The notes under the pieces were generated by a model. The model made no database searches, had not been told where the DNA came from, and saw only the letters and a program-made list of their open reading frames with translations. Made by a program: the position numbers and the translations under genes. Shown here piece by piece: positions 1 through 6,923 of a DNA stretch of 11,495 nucleotides (positions within the stretch are counted from its first letter, which is position 1; the number at the start of each line of letters is the position of its first letter). Location: positions 1 to 11,495 of the forward strand of contig CALCVH010000108.1 of NCBI GenBank assembly GCA_937907585.1, read 5' to 3'. The stretch is from an uncultured Bacillota bacterium (GTDB taxonomy: Bacteria > Bacillota_I > Bacilli_A > Izemoplasmatales > UBA1188).

Positions 1-14
1 CTATTTCATAGTTT

Positions 15-34
15 GCACGTCATTTTTCGCGTGC
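15..34 (-). other. Small stem-loop at predicted 5' end of leftward transcript
   Basis: GCACG (15-19) and CGTGC (30-34) can pair over a 10-nt loop. The -10 box of the leftward promoter at 41-69 predicts transcription starting near position 34, so the leftward RNA would begin with this hairpin. It may stabilise the 5' end or be the first helix of a leader or RNA gene lying outside the window. A five-bp stem is short and could be chance. Confidence 0.25.
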
Positions 35-40
35 TTTAAT

Positions 41-69
41 ATAATACCATTTGTTTATAATAAAGTCAA
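41..69 (-). promoter_or_regulatory. Sigma-A-type promoter, leftward
   Basis: On the minus strand TTGACT (64-69) is followed after exactly 17 bp by TATTAT (41-46). Each hexamer matches the housekeeping sigma consensus at five of six positions. It points away from the first gene and would drive a gene or RNA beyond the left edge. It is the best-looking promoter in the window. Confidence 0.6.
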
Positions 70-159
70 CAACTAATTTTTAAAAAAATTTTTATTGAGG
101 ATTGCTGCTGCTTTTTATGCTCTATTTTTTATTAAAAAATACTTTTTTAAAGGATTTTA

Positions 160-188
160 TTGTAATTAATGCTAAAAATGGTTATTAT
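160..188 (+). promoter_or_regulatory. Possible promoter of the 209-1651 gene
   Basis: TTGTAA (160-165), a 17-bp spacer and TATTAT (183-188) give a plausible housekeeping promoter. The start of transcription would fall near 195, on the ribosome site, leaving an unusually short leader. A more distal start within the AT-rich 70-160 stretch is the alternative. Confidence 0.4.
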
Positions 189-194
189 ACACTT

Positions 195-200
195 GAGGAG
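195..200 (+). promoter_or_regulatory. Ribosome binding site deciding the first gene's start
   Basis: GAGGAG lies 8 nt before the ATG at 209. An in-frame GTG at 200-202 begins inside this site and so cannot be the start. The ATG at 209 is chosen. Confidence 0.8.
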
Positions 201-208
201 TGAACATT

Positions 209-1651
209 ATGATCAGTAGAAGAAAAGTTTTTAATTACCTAAAGGATGAAAAAAATAAAGATATCTTTTATGATAGGTTTAAAAATAATTTTATTGTTTT
301 TGATGAAAAAGAAATTGCTAAATTAGAAAAGTATAATTTTGAAGATTTGGGTCCTGTAGAAAAAGACAAACTTTTAACATATGATGAATGTTACGATGAT
401 GATGCAACATATGTCCATTTACCTGCATTAAAGAATACTTATTTAGTTAAACAGTATGCTAAGAAGATAAAGAATAAAGAATTGCTTGAGCTATGTAAGA
501 CAAGAAAAAGCTTCAGCTATTTACTTATATATATAAAGGAACATGATCTTGAAAAATCATGGAATAGATTTTATAGAAATGCTATCAATCAGATTATTGA
601 TGACTGGTTAATTATGAATGAACTAGATAGTTTTGTTCCTAGTAAAGATGAAGCGAGAACTCTATATGAACTAACCAATGAAGTATTAGAACTTCAGCCA
701 TGGAAATATTTTTCTGATTTAGATGATTTTGTTATAGAAGTTCCTGGTGGAATGATAATAACTTATACTATTCTAGGCCAAGCAAACAAGCAATATGGAG
801 TATGTATGTATTTTGGTGAAGAAGAATTCAACAACCACATACTTGAAAGAAATATGGTTTGTTCGAACAGTGAATCTGCGATAGCTGGATTCATTAAAGA
901 TAGTTACAATCTCTATTATGATGAATTAGAAGACTTAGATGATTTTGATCTTGATTTACTTAAAAAAGCTGATGTTAAAATCAACAATGATAGATATTAT
1001 CCAAACTACCTTGTTATGAAAAAAGGTTTAATGCCTACAAGTATAATGAATAAGTTTACTTATGACACATTCGTTTTTGGATTAATTTTATTAATTAAAT
1101 TCTTGTTTGTATATACTAAAAAAACTCATAAGCACGATTCTGAATTCCATTATAAAGTTCAATATAACTTTAATGAAATGACTTATAAAAAAATGAAGTT
1201 TCCATTTTTACCATCTCCAGAATATCTTCAAATAATAAATTCTGAAACAATAGAGCGTTTTAGAAGTGAAGCAGAAACATTTGATGGAGCATATTATTGT
1301 GGTGTTGATATCTTGCCTGCTCCTGTAAATTATGGTGATTATAACGCAATAACTTTCTTAATCATAATCCTTGATGAAGACAAAAACATCATCTATTCAG
1401 AACCAGTAAATAATCCTAATGGTGAATATATGAAAGAGATTGCTTATGCTATAAGTGGCTTCTTTATTAATAATGGTGTTCCAAAAAAGTTATATGCTTC
1501 TAATCAGATAATGTTATATATACTATTATCTTTAATGGGAGATATGGCGAAAGTCAAAATGATTGATGATGATAAGATATTCAATAGAATATATCATGAT
1601 TTATATGAACAATTTAAACAGTTACATGAAGAAAATAATATAGTTGCTTAA
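209..1651 (+). CDS. Uncharacterised UPF0158/DUF7309/DUF6930-like protein
   Basis: This is a 480-residue protein of unknown function. Residues about 30-140 resemble UPF0158 in layout: an acidic stretch, a YVHLPAL strand, helices and a final ...SWNRFYRNA...DDWL helix. Residues about 150-335 recall DUF7309, with ELQPWKY, a beta-rich YTILGQ...GVCMYFGEEEF segment and a hydrophobic helix around 285-303. Residues about 345-465 (YCGVDILP, FLIIILDEDKNIIYSEPV, then ISGFFINNGVPKKLYAS) recall DUF6930, an alpha/beta domain with something of a nuclease-like fold rhythm. These assignments come from recalled family patterns, not a search. There is no signal peptide, so it is probably cytoplasmic. The start follows the GAGGAG site. 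The gene is monocistronic, converging on the rseP operon across a shared terminator. Confidence 0.85.
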   Translation: MISRRKVFNYLKDEKNKDIFYDRFKNNFIVFDEKEIAKLEKYNFEDLGPVEKDKLLTYDECYDDDATYVHLPALKNTYLVKQYAKKIKNKELLELCKTRKSFSYLLIYIKEHDLEKSWNRFYRNAINQIIDDWLIMNELDSFVPSKDEARTLYELTNEVLELQPWKYFSDLDDFVIEVPGGMIITYTILGQANKQYGVCMYFGEEEFNNHILERNMVCSNSESAIAGFIKDSYNLYYDELEDLDDFDLDLLKKADVKINNDRYYPNYLVMKKGLMPTSIMNKFTYDTFVFGLILLIKFLFVYTKKTHKHDSEFHYKVQYNFNEMTYKKMKFPFLPSPEYLQIINSETIERFRSEAETFDGAYYCGVDILPAPVNYGDYNAITFLIIILDEDKNIIYSEPVNNPNGEYMKEIAYAISGFFINNGVPKKLYASNQIMLYILLSLMGDMAKVKMIDDDKIFNRIYHDLYEQFKQLHEENNIVA

Positions 1652-1652
1652 G

Positions 1653-1690
1653 ATAATAAAAGAACGACCCAAAAATCGTTCTTTTATTAT
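1653..1690. terminator. Bidirectional intrinsic terminator
   Basis: A perfect 15-bp inverted repeat (1653-1667 with 1676-1690) surrounds an 8-nt loop. Its arms are A-rich then T-rich, so a U-rich 3' side forms on either strand. It lies between the TAA of the first gene and the TAG of rseP, so it can end both convergent transcripts. Confidence 0.85.
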
Positions 1691-1701
1691 GTTTTATTGT
1701 T

Positions 1702-3285
1702 CTATTTTATTTGTATTACCAATCTAATAACATCCTGTATTAGAATGTAACCCATAAATCCAAGCAATAGATAGAATACGATATTGATTATCCAAGCTTC
1801 TACTTTTGGATTGATCTTTTTACCTGTTATTCCTTCAATGAATAGGAATACAATTCTGCCGCCATCTAATGCAGGAATTGGTAATAAGTTAATTATGCCT
1901 AAGTTAATTGATAATAATCCAATCCAGTATAGTAAGCTCGCAAAGCCACCTGATGCATATGTTGCGGTTTGATTTAATATAGTGATAAATCCACCTAAAT
2001 CATTTACTCCTACTTCTTTAGATGTTAATAATTTACCTAATGTAGAGAAGATAATTGTCGCTGCTTTCCAGAATGATTTAAGTCCATTTAATATGCAAGG
2101 GAAGAATTTAATAGTAGTTTTCGCAGATATTCCTATCTGTTTTATAACTGACTCATATCCTTGAGATTTTAATAGATCATCAGAATATACTTCATATGTT
2201 CCAGATAGTTGATCAGTTAGTTCGCCTCTATTATATTTGAATTGAATTTTACCACCATCGATTTCATCCGCAACTTTATAGAATTGATCCCAGCTTGTCA
2301 GTTCTATAAACTCACCTTCATTATATGAATATGCAGTAATTTCATCACCATTTTCTAGTAATCCATCTTGTTTAGCTCTAGTTTTGTTTGTTCCTATTAG
2401 AGCGTTTTTAGACTCAACAGTGATAAAGAGTTTCTCCATATCACTATAAGATAAACTAGATGAGATACCTATATTTTGTAAATAATATTGTGCATAAACT
2501 GTTTTGGTATCAGTTGTGCCTTTTCTTTCATATGTTATTTCTAAAGCTCTAGAATCTGTTCCATATACAGCTTCATGAATATCATCATTAGATGAAATTT
2601 CATAGCTGCCTATTTTAATAATCTTATCATTTTTAGATAAACCAGCTAATTCAGCACCACTATTTTTAGAAACATCGCCTATTACTGGATCATTAGATGC
2701 GATTCCAGTAATAAATCCAAGAAGCAAGAATACTACAAAAGCTAAAATAATATTATTTAAAGGTCCACCTAATACTACAAAGAATCTTTGCCATACTGTT
2801 TTAGATGAGAATCTTCTTTCTTCTGGAGCTATCTGCATCTCTTCTTTCTTGCTGTAGACAATAACCGCATCTCTATTAACTTCATATTCGTTTAAAGATA
2901 GTGGAGACATATCTTTACCAAATAGCTCAACAGATTCAACAGTAATAGTTTCTAAATCGCTATAATCTGGATTATCAGTTTTCATTATTATTTTAGATAC
3001 TTTTCCTGATTCGTCTAAAACTAATTTAACCTGATCTCCAACTTTTATTAATTCTGTTCCATCTTCTTCTTCGCCACTCATTGCGCAGAATCCACCAATT
3101 GGAATCGCTCTTATTGACCAATATGTTTCACCCTTCTTCTTTGATACAATCTTAGGTCCCATACCAAAAGCGAATTCAGTAACTAATATTCCTGCTTTTT
3201 TAGCGAAGAAATAGTGTCCATATTCGTGCCAACAAACAACTATAGCGAGAATAAGTATAAACAACAATATGTATAATACAATCAT
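1702..3285 (-). CDS. rseP: Site-2 intramembrane zinc metalloprotease RseP/RasP
   Basis: M50-family membrane protease; in relatives it cleaves anti-sigma factors and leftover signal peptides within the membrane. The zinc motif HEYGH (20-24) ends the first membrane segment (1-19). The third ligand is D474 in PIPALDGGR. Other membrane segments are about 168-195, 445-470 and 495-520. The soluble insert at 75-160, ending in QIAPEERRFSSKTVWQRF, matches the Bacillus RasP layout. A PDZ domain covers about 198-262, and a second PDZ-like unit seems to follow at 295-375, which would explain 527 residues against roughly 420 in B. subtilis. It is the last gene of the operon, starting 8 nt after dxr. Its ribosome site AGGTGA (3290-3295) overlaps the dxr stop codon. 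The terminator at 1653-1690 follows. Confidence 0.95.
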   Translation of the reverse strand: MIVLYILLFILILAIVVCWHEYGHYFFAKKAGILVTEFAFGMGPKIVSKKKGETYWSIRAIPIGGFCAMSGEEEDGTELIKVGDQVKLVLDESGKVSKIIMKTDNPDYSDLETITVESVELFGKDMSPLSLNEYEVNRDAVIVYSKKEEMQIAPEERRFSSKTVWQRFFVVLGGPLNNIILAFVVFLLLGFITGIASNDPVIGDVSKNSGAELAGLSKNDKIIKIGSYEISSNDDIHEAVYGTDSRALEITYERKGTTDTKTVYAQYYLQNIGISSSLSYSDMEKLFITVESKNALIGTNKTRAKQDGLLENGDEITAYSYNEGEFIELTSWDQFYKVADEIDGGKIQFKYNRGELTDQLSGTYEVYSDDLLKSQGYESVIKQIGISAKTTIKFFPCILNGLKSFWKAATIIFSTLGKLLTSKEVGVNDLGGFITILNQTATYASGGFASLLYWIGLLSINLGIINLLPIPALDGGRIVFLFIEGITGKKINPKVEAWIINIVFYLLLGFMGYILIQDVIRLVIQIK

Positions 3286-3293
3286 AATTTCAC

Positions 3294-4418
3294 CTAATCA
3301 CCATATCTTTTTAATATAGTTTCTTTTACTATATTATCATACTTGAGAATATTTTCAAGTGAAGCAATATCATTGTTCACAAACTCTTCTAATGCATTCT
3401 TATTTATTGTATAAATGTCAGTGAATTTTATCTTTCCATCAAGAAATAACTTCACAGATGCTTCATTCGCGCTATTTAGTACCGCAGGATTACATCCTCC
3501 TCTATTAAGTGCGATATAAGCTAATTCTAGACAAGGGTATCTATTATTATCTATTTCTCTAAAATGAAATTCACTATCATCATGTTTTTCTAGTTCATAT
3601 CTAATAGATGGATAATATAAAGCTCTCATTATAGGATTCTTCATAGAAGCTTTATCTACACCTTTAATAATTCTTCCATCCTTTAACTTAATCATTGAAT
3701 GAACTAAGGATTCCATATTGATTATGGTTTTAATCTTATCTAATGGGAATTTAAAAAGATAATAAGCTTCTATCACTTCAAAACCCTTATTCATCATAGT
3801 CGCTGAATCAACTGTTATTTTTTTACCCATTTTCCAGTTAGGATGATTCAAAACTTCATTAATAGATACATCTTTTAATTTATCTAATGGATAATCTCTA
3901 AAAGGACCGCCTGATGCGGTAATCGTTAGTTCATCAACATTTTCTTTACCATATTTATCTAGTAATTCCCAGATAGATGAATGTTCTGAATCGATAGGAT
4001 ATAAAGTTCCATTATATTTTTTTAAATATTCATATACTAAACTACCACCAATTACTAGTGTTTCTTTATTCGATAATAATACTTTTTTATGATGCTTAAT
4101 AGCTTCTAATGTAGGAACTAATCCAGCTGAACCAACTAATGAATTTAAGATAGTATCAGCTTCATCTAAGCTAGCCATAGTTTTTAACGCATCAACCCCA
4201 TAATAGAATTTAACGTCTTTATATTTATTAATTAGATAGTCATTCTTTTCTATTGTAGAAACATATAAAGGGTTAAATTCTTCAATCTGACTATCTAATA
4301 AATTAATATTGTATCCACAAGAAAGACCAACGACTCTTTTGTCGTTAAATTCTTTTATTATATCTAGTGCTTGAGTTCCGATAGATCCAGTGGATCCAAG
4401 TATTACAATGTTTTCCAT
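3294..4418 (-). CDS. dxr: 1-deoxy-D-xylulose 5-phosphate reductoisomerase
   Basis: Converts 1-deoxyxylulose 5-phosphate to 2-C-methyl-D-erythritol 4-phosphate with NADPH, the committed step of the MEP isoprenoid pathway that supplies IPP to UppS. Visible are the nucleotide loop GSTGSIG (8-14), NKET (117-120), the metal-binding PIDSEH (D143, E145), ASGGPFRD (168-175), the flexible-loop HPNWKMGKK (W195), DSATMMNKGFEVIEA with third metal ligand E214, and NSANEASV near 315. At 374 residues it is slightly shorter than the E. coli enzyme (398). The ATG comes one base after the cdsA stop (TAG-T-ATG), and no clear ribosome site precedes it, so translation is probably coupled to cdsA. Its presence indicates this organism uses the MEP rather than, or besides, the mevalonate route. 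Confidence 0.96.
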   Translation of the reverse strand: MENIVILGSTGSIGTQALDIIKEFNDKRVVGLSCGYNINLLDSQIEEFNPLYVSTIEKNDYLINKYKDVKFYYGVDALKTMASLDEADTILNSLVGSAGLVPTLEAIKHHKKVLLSNKETLVIGGSLVYEYLKKYNGTLYPIDSEHSSIWELLDKYGKENVDELTITASGGPFRDYPLDKLKDVSINEVLNHPNWKMGKKITVDSATMMNKGFEVIEAYYLFKFPLDKIKTIINMESLVHSMIKLKDGRIIKGVDKASMKNPIMRALYYPSIRYELEKHDDSEFHFREIDNNRYPCLELAYIALNRGGCNPAVLNSANEASVKLFLDGKIKFTDIYTINKNALEEFVNNDIASLENILKYDNIVKETILKRYGD

Positions 4419-4419
4419 A

Positions 4420-5277
4420 CTAAATCAATATAACTATATAAACGAATATAGCGACAGATACAAAGATATAAGAATCAAATCTATCTAATATTCCACCATG
4501 TCCAGGGAAGATATGAGAATAATCTTTTATTCCATAATGCCTTTTTAGTTTAGATGCGAATAGATCACCTATTTCATCAATAATAGATAACACTAATGAA
4601 AGAATTATAGTGAAAAGAATTTGTAAGAATACATTAATATCACCAAATATGAATCTAGATACACCTGTTAACATCGCTAAGAGTGTACCAAATACTACCG
4701 CAAACACAGTTCCCGCAATAGATCCCTCCCATGATTTTTTAGGGCTGATTGGAGATAATTTATGTTTTCCAAAAGCTTTGCCAAAGAAATACGCAAACAT
4801 ATCTGTCATTATACAAACTACTATTCCATATAGTAAAACAAACAATCCTTCTCTATATAATCCTGTTTCAAAGTTTCTGATTAGCGCCATAGACGCAAAT
4901 CCAATAGATGGATAAAATAATGTAATTAGACTATTACCTAGTGTTTCTACGTTAGAATTCTTTGTAAATATCATTAAGAATCCTTGAACTAAAAAGACTA
5001 TTCCAATTACCATCATTAAATATTTATATGTATCATAGGTATTAATAGAGAATATTATCACAATAGACGCATATACTAAAACGGATAATACCATATCTAT
5101 AATGTTATAGAAACCCCACTTATTATCTTTTTTAAACATCTTCTCTAGTTCATATGCGGCGCCTAGTGTTAATAATCCTAAGAATATATCAATTACTATT
5201 CCGCCAAAGAAAGCTATAGGAAGTATGACTATAGTAAGCACTGCGGCAGTAATAGTTCTAGTCTTTAAATCGCTCAT
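4420..5277 (-). CDS. cdsA: Phosphatidate cytidylyltransferase (CDP-diglyceride synthase)
   Basis: Makes CDP-diacylglycerol from CTP and phosphatidic acid in the membrane, the branch point for phosphatidylglycerol and related lipids. The 285-residue protein has about seven or eight hydrophobic segments and ends with the family signature at 242-269: SKLKR, then K251-D252, then FPGHGGILDRFD. Conserved upstream parts include D159, FGKAFGKHKLSPISPKKSWEG (around 165-185) and DEIGDLF (234-240). The ATG overlaps the uppS stop by one base (TAATG). A strong GGAGGT site (5289-5294) sits inside the end of uppS, so it can initiate on its own. Confidence 0.96.
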   Translation of the reverse strand: MSDLKTRTITAAVLTIVILPIAFFGGIVIDIFLGLLTLGAAYELEKMFKKDNKWGFYNIIDMVLSVLVYASIVIIFSINTYDTYKYLMMVIGIVFLVQGFLMIFTKNSNVETLGNSLITLFYPSIGFASMALIRNFETGLYREGLFVLLYGIVVCIMTDMFAYFFGKAFGKHKLSPISPKKSWEGSIAGTVFAVVFGTLLAMLTGVSRFIFGDINVFLQILFTIILSLVLSIIDEIGDLFASKLKRHYGIKDYSHIFPGHGGILDRFDSYIFVSVAIFVYIVILI

Positions 5278-5963
5278 TATTCTTTAATACCTCCATATCT
5301 TCTATTTCTTTTATTATAGTCATCTATTGCCTTATCTAGATCTTCACTATGAAAATCAGGCCAATATGTATCAACGAAATATAATTCAGCATAAGCGCAT
5401 TCTAATAATAAATAGTTAGATAGTCTCTTTTCTCCTCCAGGTCTAATAAGTAAATCAACAGGAGGAAAATCTTTTGTAGATAGATAATTAAATATTGTTT
5501 TATCATCAACATCAATATTTTCTTCCTTTATTTTGTTTATGGCGCTTGCGATATCATTTAATGCGCCATAATCAAAACAAACATTGAGAATCATTCCTGT
5601 GCACTCTTTAGTTCTTTCTACTATAGTATCAAAAGCTTGTAAGGTGTTTTTAGGCATTCTGTCTCTTCTACCAGAAACATGAATCTTGATATTGTTTTTA
5701 ATATACCTTTCTACATTTTTAGCGAGTTCAATAGGAACACGCATTAAAAAATCAACTTCCGTTTTAGGTCTATTCCAATTCTCTGTAGAAAAACAATATA
5801 TACTTAGATACTTAACTCCGAGTTCCTGAGCGTATAGCGCAACAGGTTCTATATTTTTATATCCAACTGTATGACCTTCTATTCTTATTTTTCCTCTTTG
5901 TTTAGCCCATCTACCATTACCATCAAGTATTAGAGCTATATGTTTTGGTATTACTCTTTCCAT
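5277..5963 (-). CDS. uppS: Undecaprenyl diphosphate synthase
   Basis: cis-Prenyltransferase that adds IPP units to farnesyl diphosphate to give the C55 lipid carrier for cell-wall and surface polymers. Motifs are LDGNGRWA with catalytic D14 (12-20), H31, STENWNRP (59-66), and the IPP-binding RPGGEKRLSN (174-183) followed by AYAEL. The usual YGGR-x-E-I segment reads YGALNDI (132-138), so the conserved Arg there is absent. Length (228) is slightly below the usual 240-260. The start is supported by GGTGAAAG upstream, with GGTG at 5971-5974, 7 nt before the ATG. It is the first gene of the uppS-cdsA-dxr-rseP operon. In Bacillus the gene upstream is frr, which is not here. Confidence 0.96.
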   Translation of the reverse strand: MERVIPKHIALILDGNGRWAKQRGKIRIEGHTVGYKNIEPVALYAQELGVKYLSIYCFSTENWNRPKTEVDFLMRVPIELAKNVERYIKNNIKIHVSGRRDRMPKNTLQAFDTIVERTKECTGMILNVCFDYGALNDIASAINKIKEENIDVDDKTIFNYLSTKDFPPVDLLIRPGGEKRLSNYLLLECAYAELYFVDTYWPDFHSEDLDKAIDDYNKRNRRYGGIKE

Positions 5964-6002
5964 ATACTTTCACCGCTATAGTTTATTATCTATCACTACT
6001 AT

Positions 6003-6032
6003 ATTTTAACAAAAAATAGATTTTATTCACAA
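6003..6032 (-). promoter_or_regulatory. Probable promoter of the uppS operon
   Basis: On the minus strand TTGTGA (6027-6032), an 18-bp spacer and TAAAAT (6003-6008) precede uppS. The -10 matches five of six consensus positions and the -35 four. Transcription would start near 5996, giving a leader of about 33 nt. It lies downstream of the terminator of the carbohydrate cluster, so the two units look separately transcribed. Confidence 0.5.
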
Positions 6033-6033
6033 G

Positions 6034-6051
6034 AACAATATAAATATTGTT
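6034..6051. repeat. Palindrome abutting the uppS -35 box
   Basis: AACAATAT and ATATTGTT form a perfect 8-bp inverted repeat with a 2-bp centre, one base upstream of the predicted -35 hexamer. It could be a regulator site or a second weak hairpin behind the terminator. It is AT-rich, so chance is possible. Confidence 0.35.
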
Positions 6052-6055
6052 AGAT

Positions 6056-6097
6056 TATTAAAACACCACAGGCTTTATTTCTTGTGGTGTTTTAATA
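6056..6097 (-). terminator. Terminator of the carbohydrate cluster
   Basis: A 15-bp perfect inverted repeat (6056-6070 with 6083-6097) has a 12-nt loop. Read on the minus strand the 3' arm is TGTGGTG followed by TTTTAAT, a short U-tract. The 5' arm lies within the last codons of the esterase gene (encoding the terminal KHHKK) and the loop holds its stop codon, so terminator and coding sequence overlap. Confidence 0.8.
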
Positions 6098-6923
6098 TAT
6101 CATCAAATATTTTAAAATATCTTTTTCCAAGTTTATATGCGCTTATTCTTGAAAAATGGATATCATCATTTGTGTTTTTATCTATTTCTATATTTGATTT
6201 TAGTCCTTTAGATGATGCGATACCATTATTTTTAGTAAGTTCATATATAGCATCGTTAGTTGCGTTATATATAGCTTCAGCTTTTTCAGTATATCCAGTA
6301 TCAGTCCAAGATTTAGCAAATTCGCCACCAATTAAAATCATATCATTTAATTTATATCTATTCTTATAGTCCAAAAACTGGTTATAGAATCCATTTTTAT
6401 AGAAATCATATCTTTCTTTATAGCTTAAATCTTTTTGTTCATAGGCATCATGTTCACCTTGATGCCACAAGGTGACAACAATTCTATTTTCTTTATTTAA
6501 AGATAATGCATAATCAACTAGTTTGATAGTTCTATTATATAATGGTGAATCTATTCCCCATTCATTTCTAGAAAAACCTGTTCCACCAACCGCACATCTT
6601 ACAACTAATATATTTCTGTCTTCTTTTAAATAACCATTATTAATATATTCTTTTATAAATGATGAAACAAATGACGCTCTTCTTAATCCGTCTAAACCCA
6701 TCTTTTCTTCGAATAACGATATAAACGGGTCTATGTTTTTAGAATAAACTAGATTTGTATAATCTTCTTTTACATCTAAATAACATGGATTTTTATCATT
6801 TAATTCATATACATTATTCTGAAATTTAATGGTTAATTCTTCGTTGCTTAAACCATTTCCTTCCGCATTTGATTGTCCCATTAAAACAATAATATCAAAC
6901 TTTAATTCATTATAGTTCTTCAT
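6075..6923 (-). CDS. SGNH-family acetylesterase (SASA/CE6-like)
   Basis: A 282-residue esterase of the sialate-O-acetylesterase-like (SASA, formerly DUF303) / carbohydrate esterase 6 type. Such enzymes remove O-acetyl groups from sugars. MGQSNAEG holds nucleophile S18, CAVGGTGFS supplies the oxyanion Gly, WHQGEHD (153-159) is the family block III, and the C-terminal D253-D-I-H256 is the catalytic DxxH. All essential residues are present. No signal peptide is seen, so it is probably cytoplasmic. The start is ATG 6923, preceded by GGAG at 6930-6933; an in-frame ATG at 6935 overlaps that site and is rejected. The first 14 nt overlap the end of the GH28-like gene, so the two are coupled. The natural sugar substrate is unknown; sialic acid is not implied by the family name. 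Confidence 0.9.
   Translation of the reverse strand: MKNYNELKFDIIVLMGQSNAEGNGLSNEELTIKFQNNVYELNDKNPCYLDVKEDYTNLVYSKNIDPFISLFEEKMGLDGLRRASFVSSFIKEYINNGYLKEDRNILVVRCAVGGTGFSRNEWGIDSPLYNRTIKLVDYALSLNKENRIVVTLWHQGEHDAYEQKDLSYKERYDFYKNGFYNQFLDYKNRYKLNDMILIGGEFAKSWTDTGYTEKAEAIYNATNDAIYELTKNNGIASSKGLKSNIEIDKNTNDDIHFSRISAYKLGKRYFKIFDDILKHHKK

Noticed and set aside
200..208. GTG start nine bases upstream of the first gene's ATG
   Set aside because: It begins inside the GAGGAG ribosome site, which is correctly spaced only for the ATG at 209.
1784..2164. Plus-strand open frames opposite rseP
   Set aside because: They lie wholly inside a strongly supported gene on the other strand and show no domain or ribosome site.
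4610..4915. 101-residue plus-strand frame opposite cdsA
   Set aside because: Antisense shadow of the conserved cdsA signature region, with no recognisable motif.
6082..6369. 95-residue plus-strand frame opposite the acetylesterase
   Set aside because: Its hydrophobic look is what the complement of AT-rich coding sequence gives; the minus-strand gene has all catalytic motifs.
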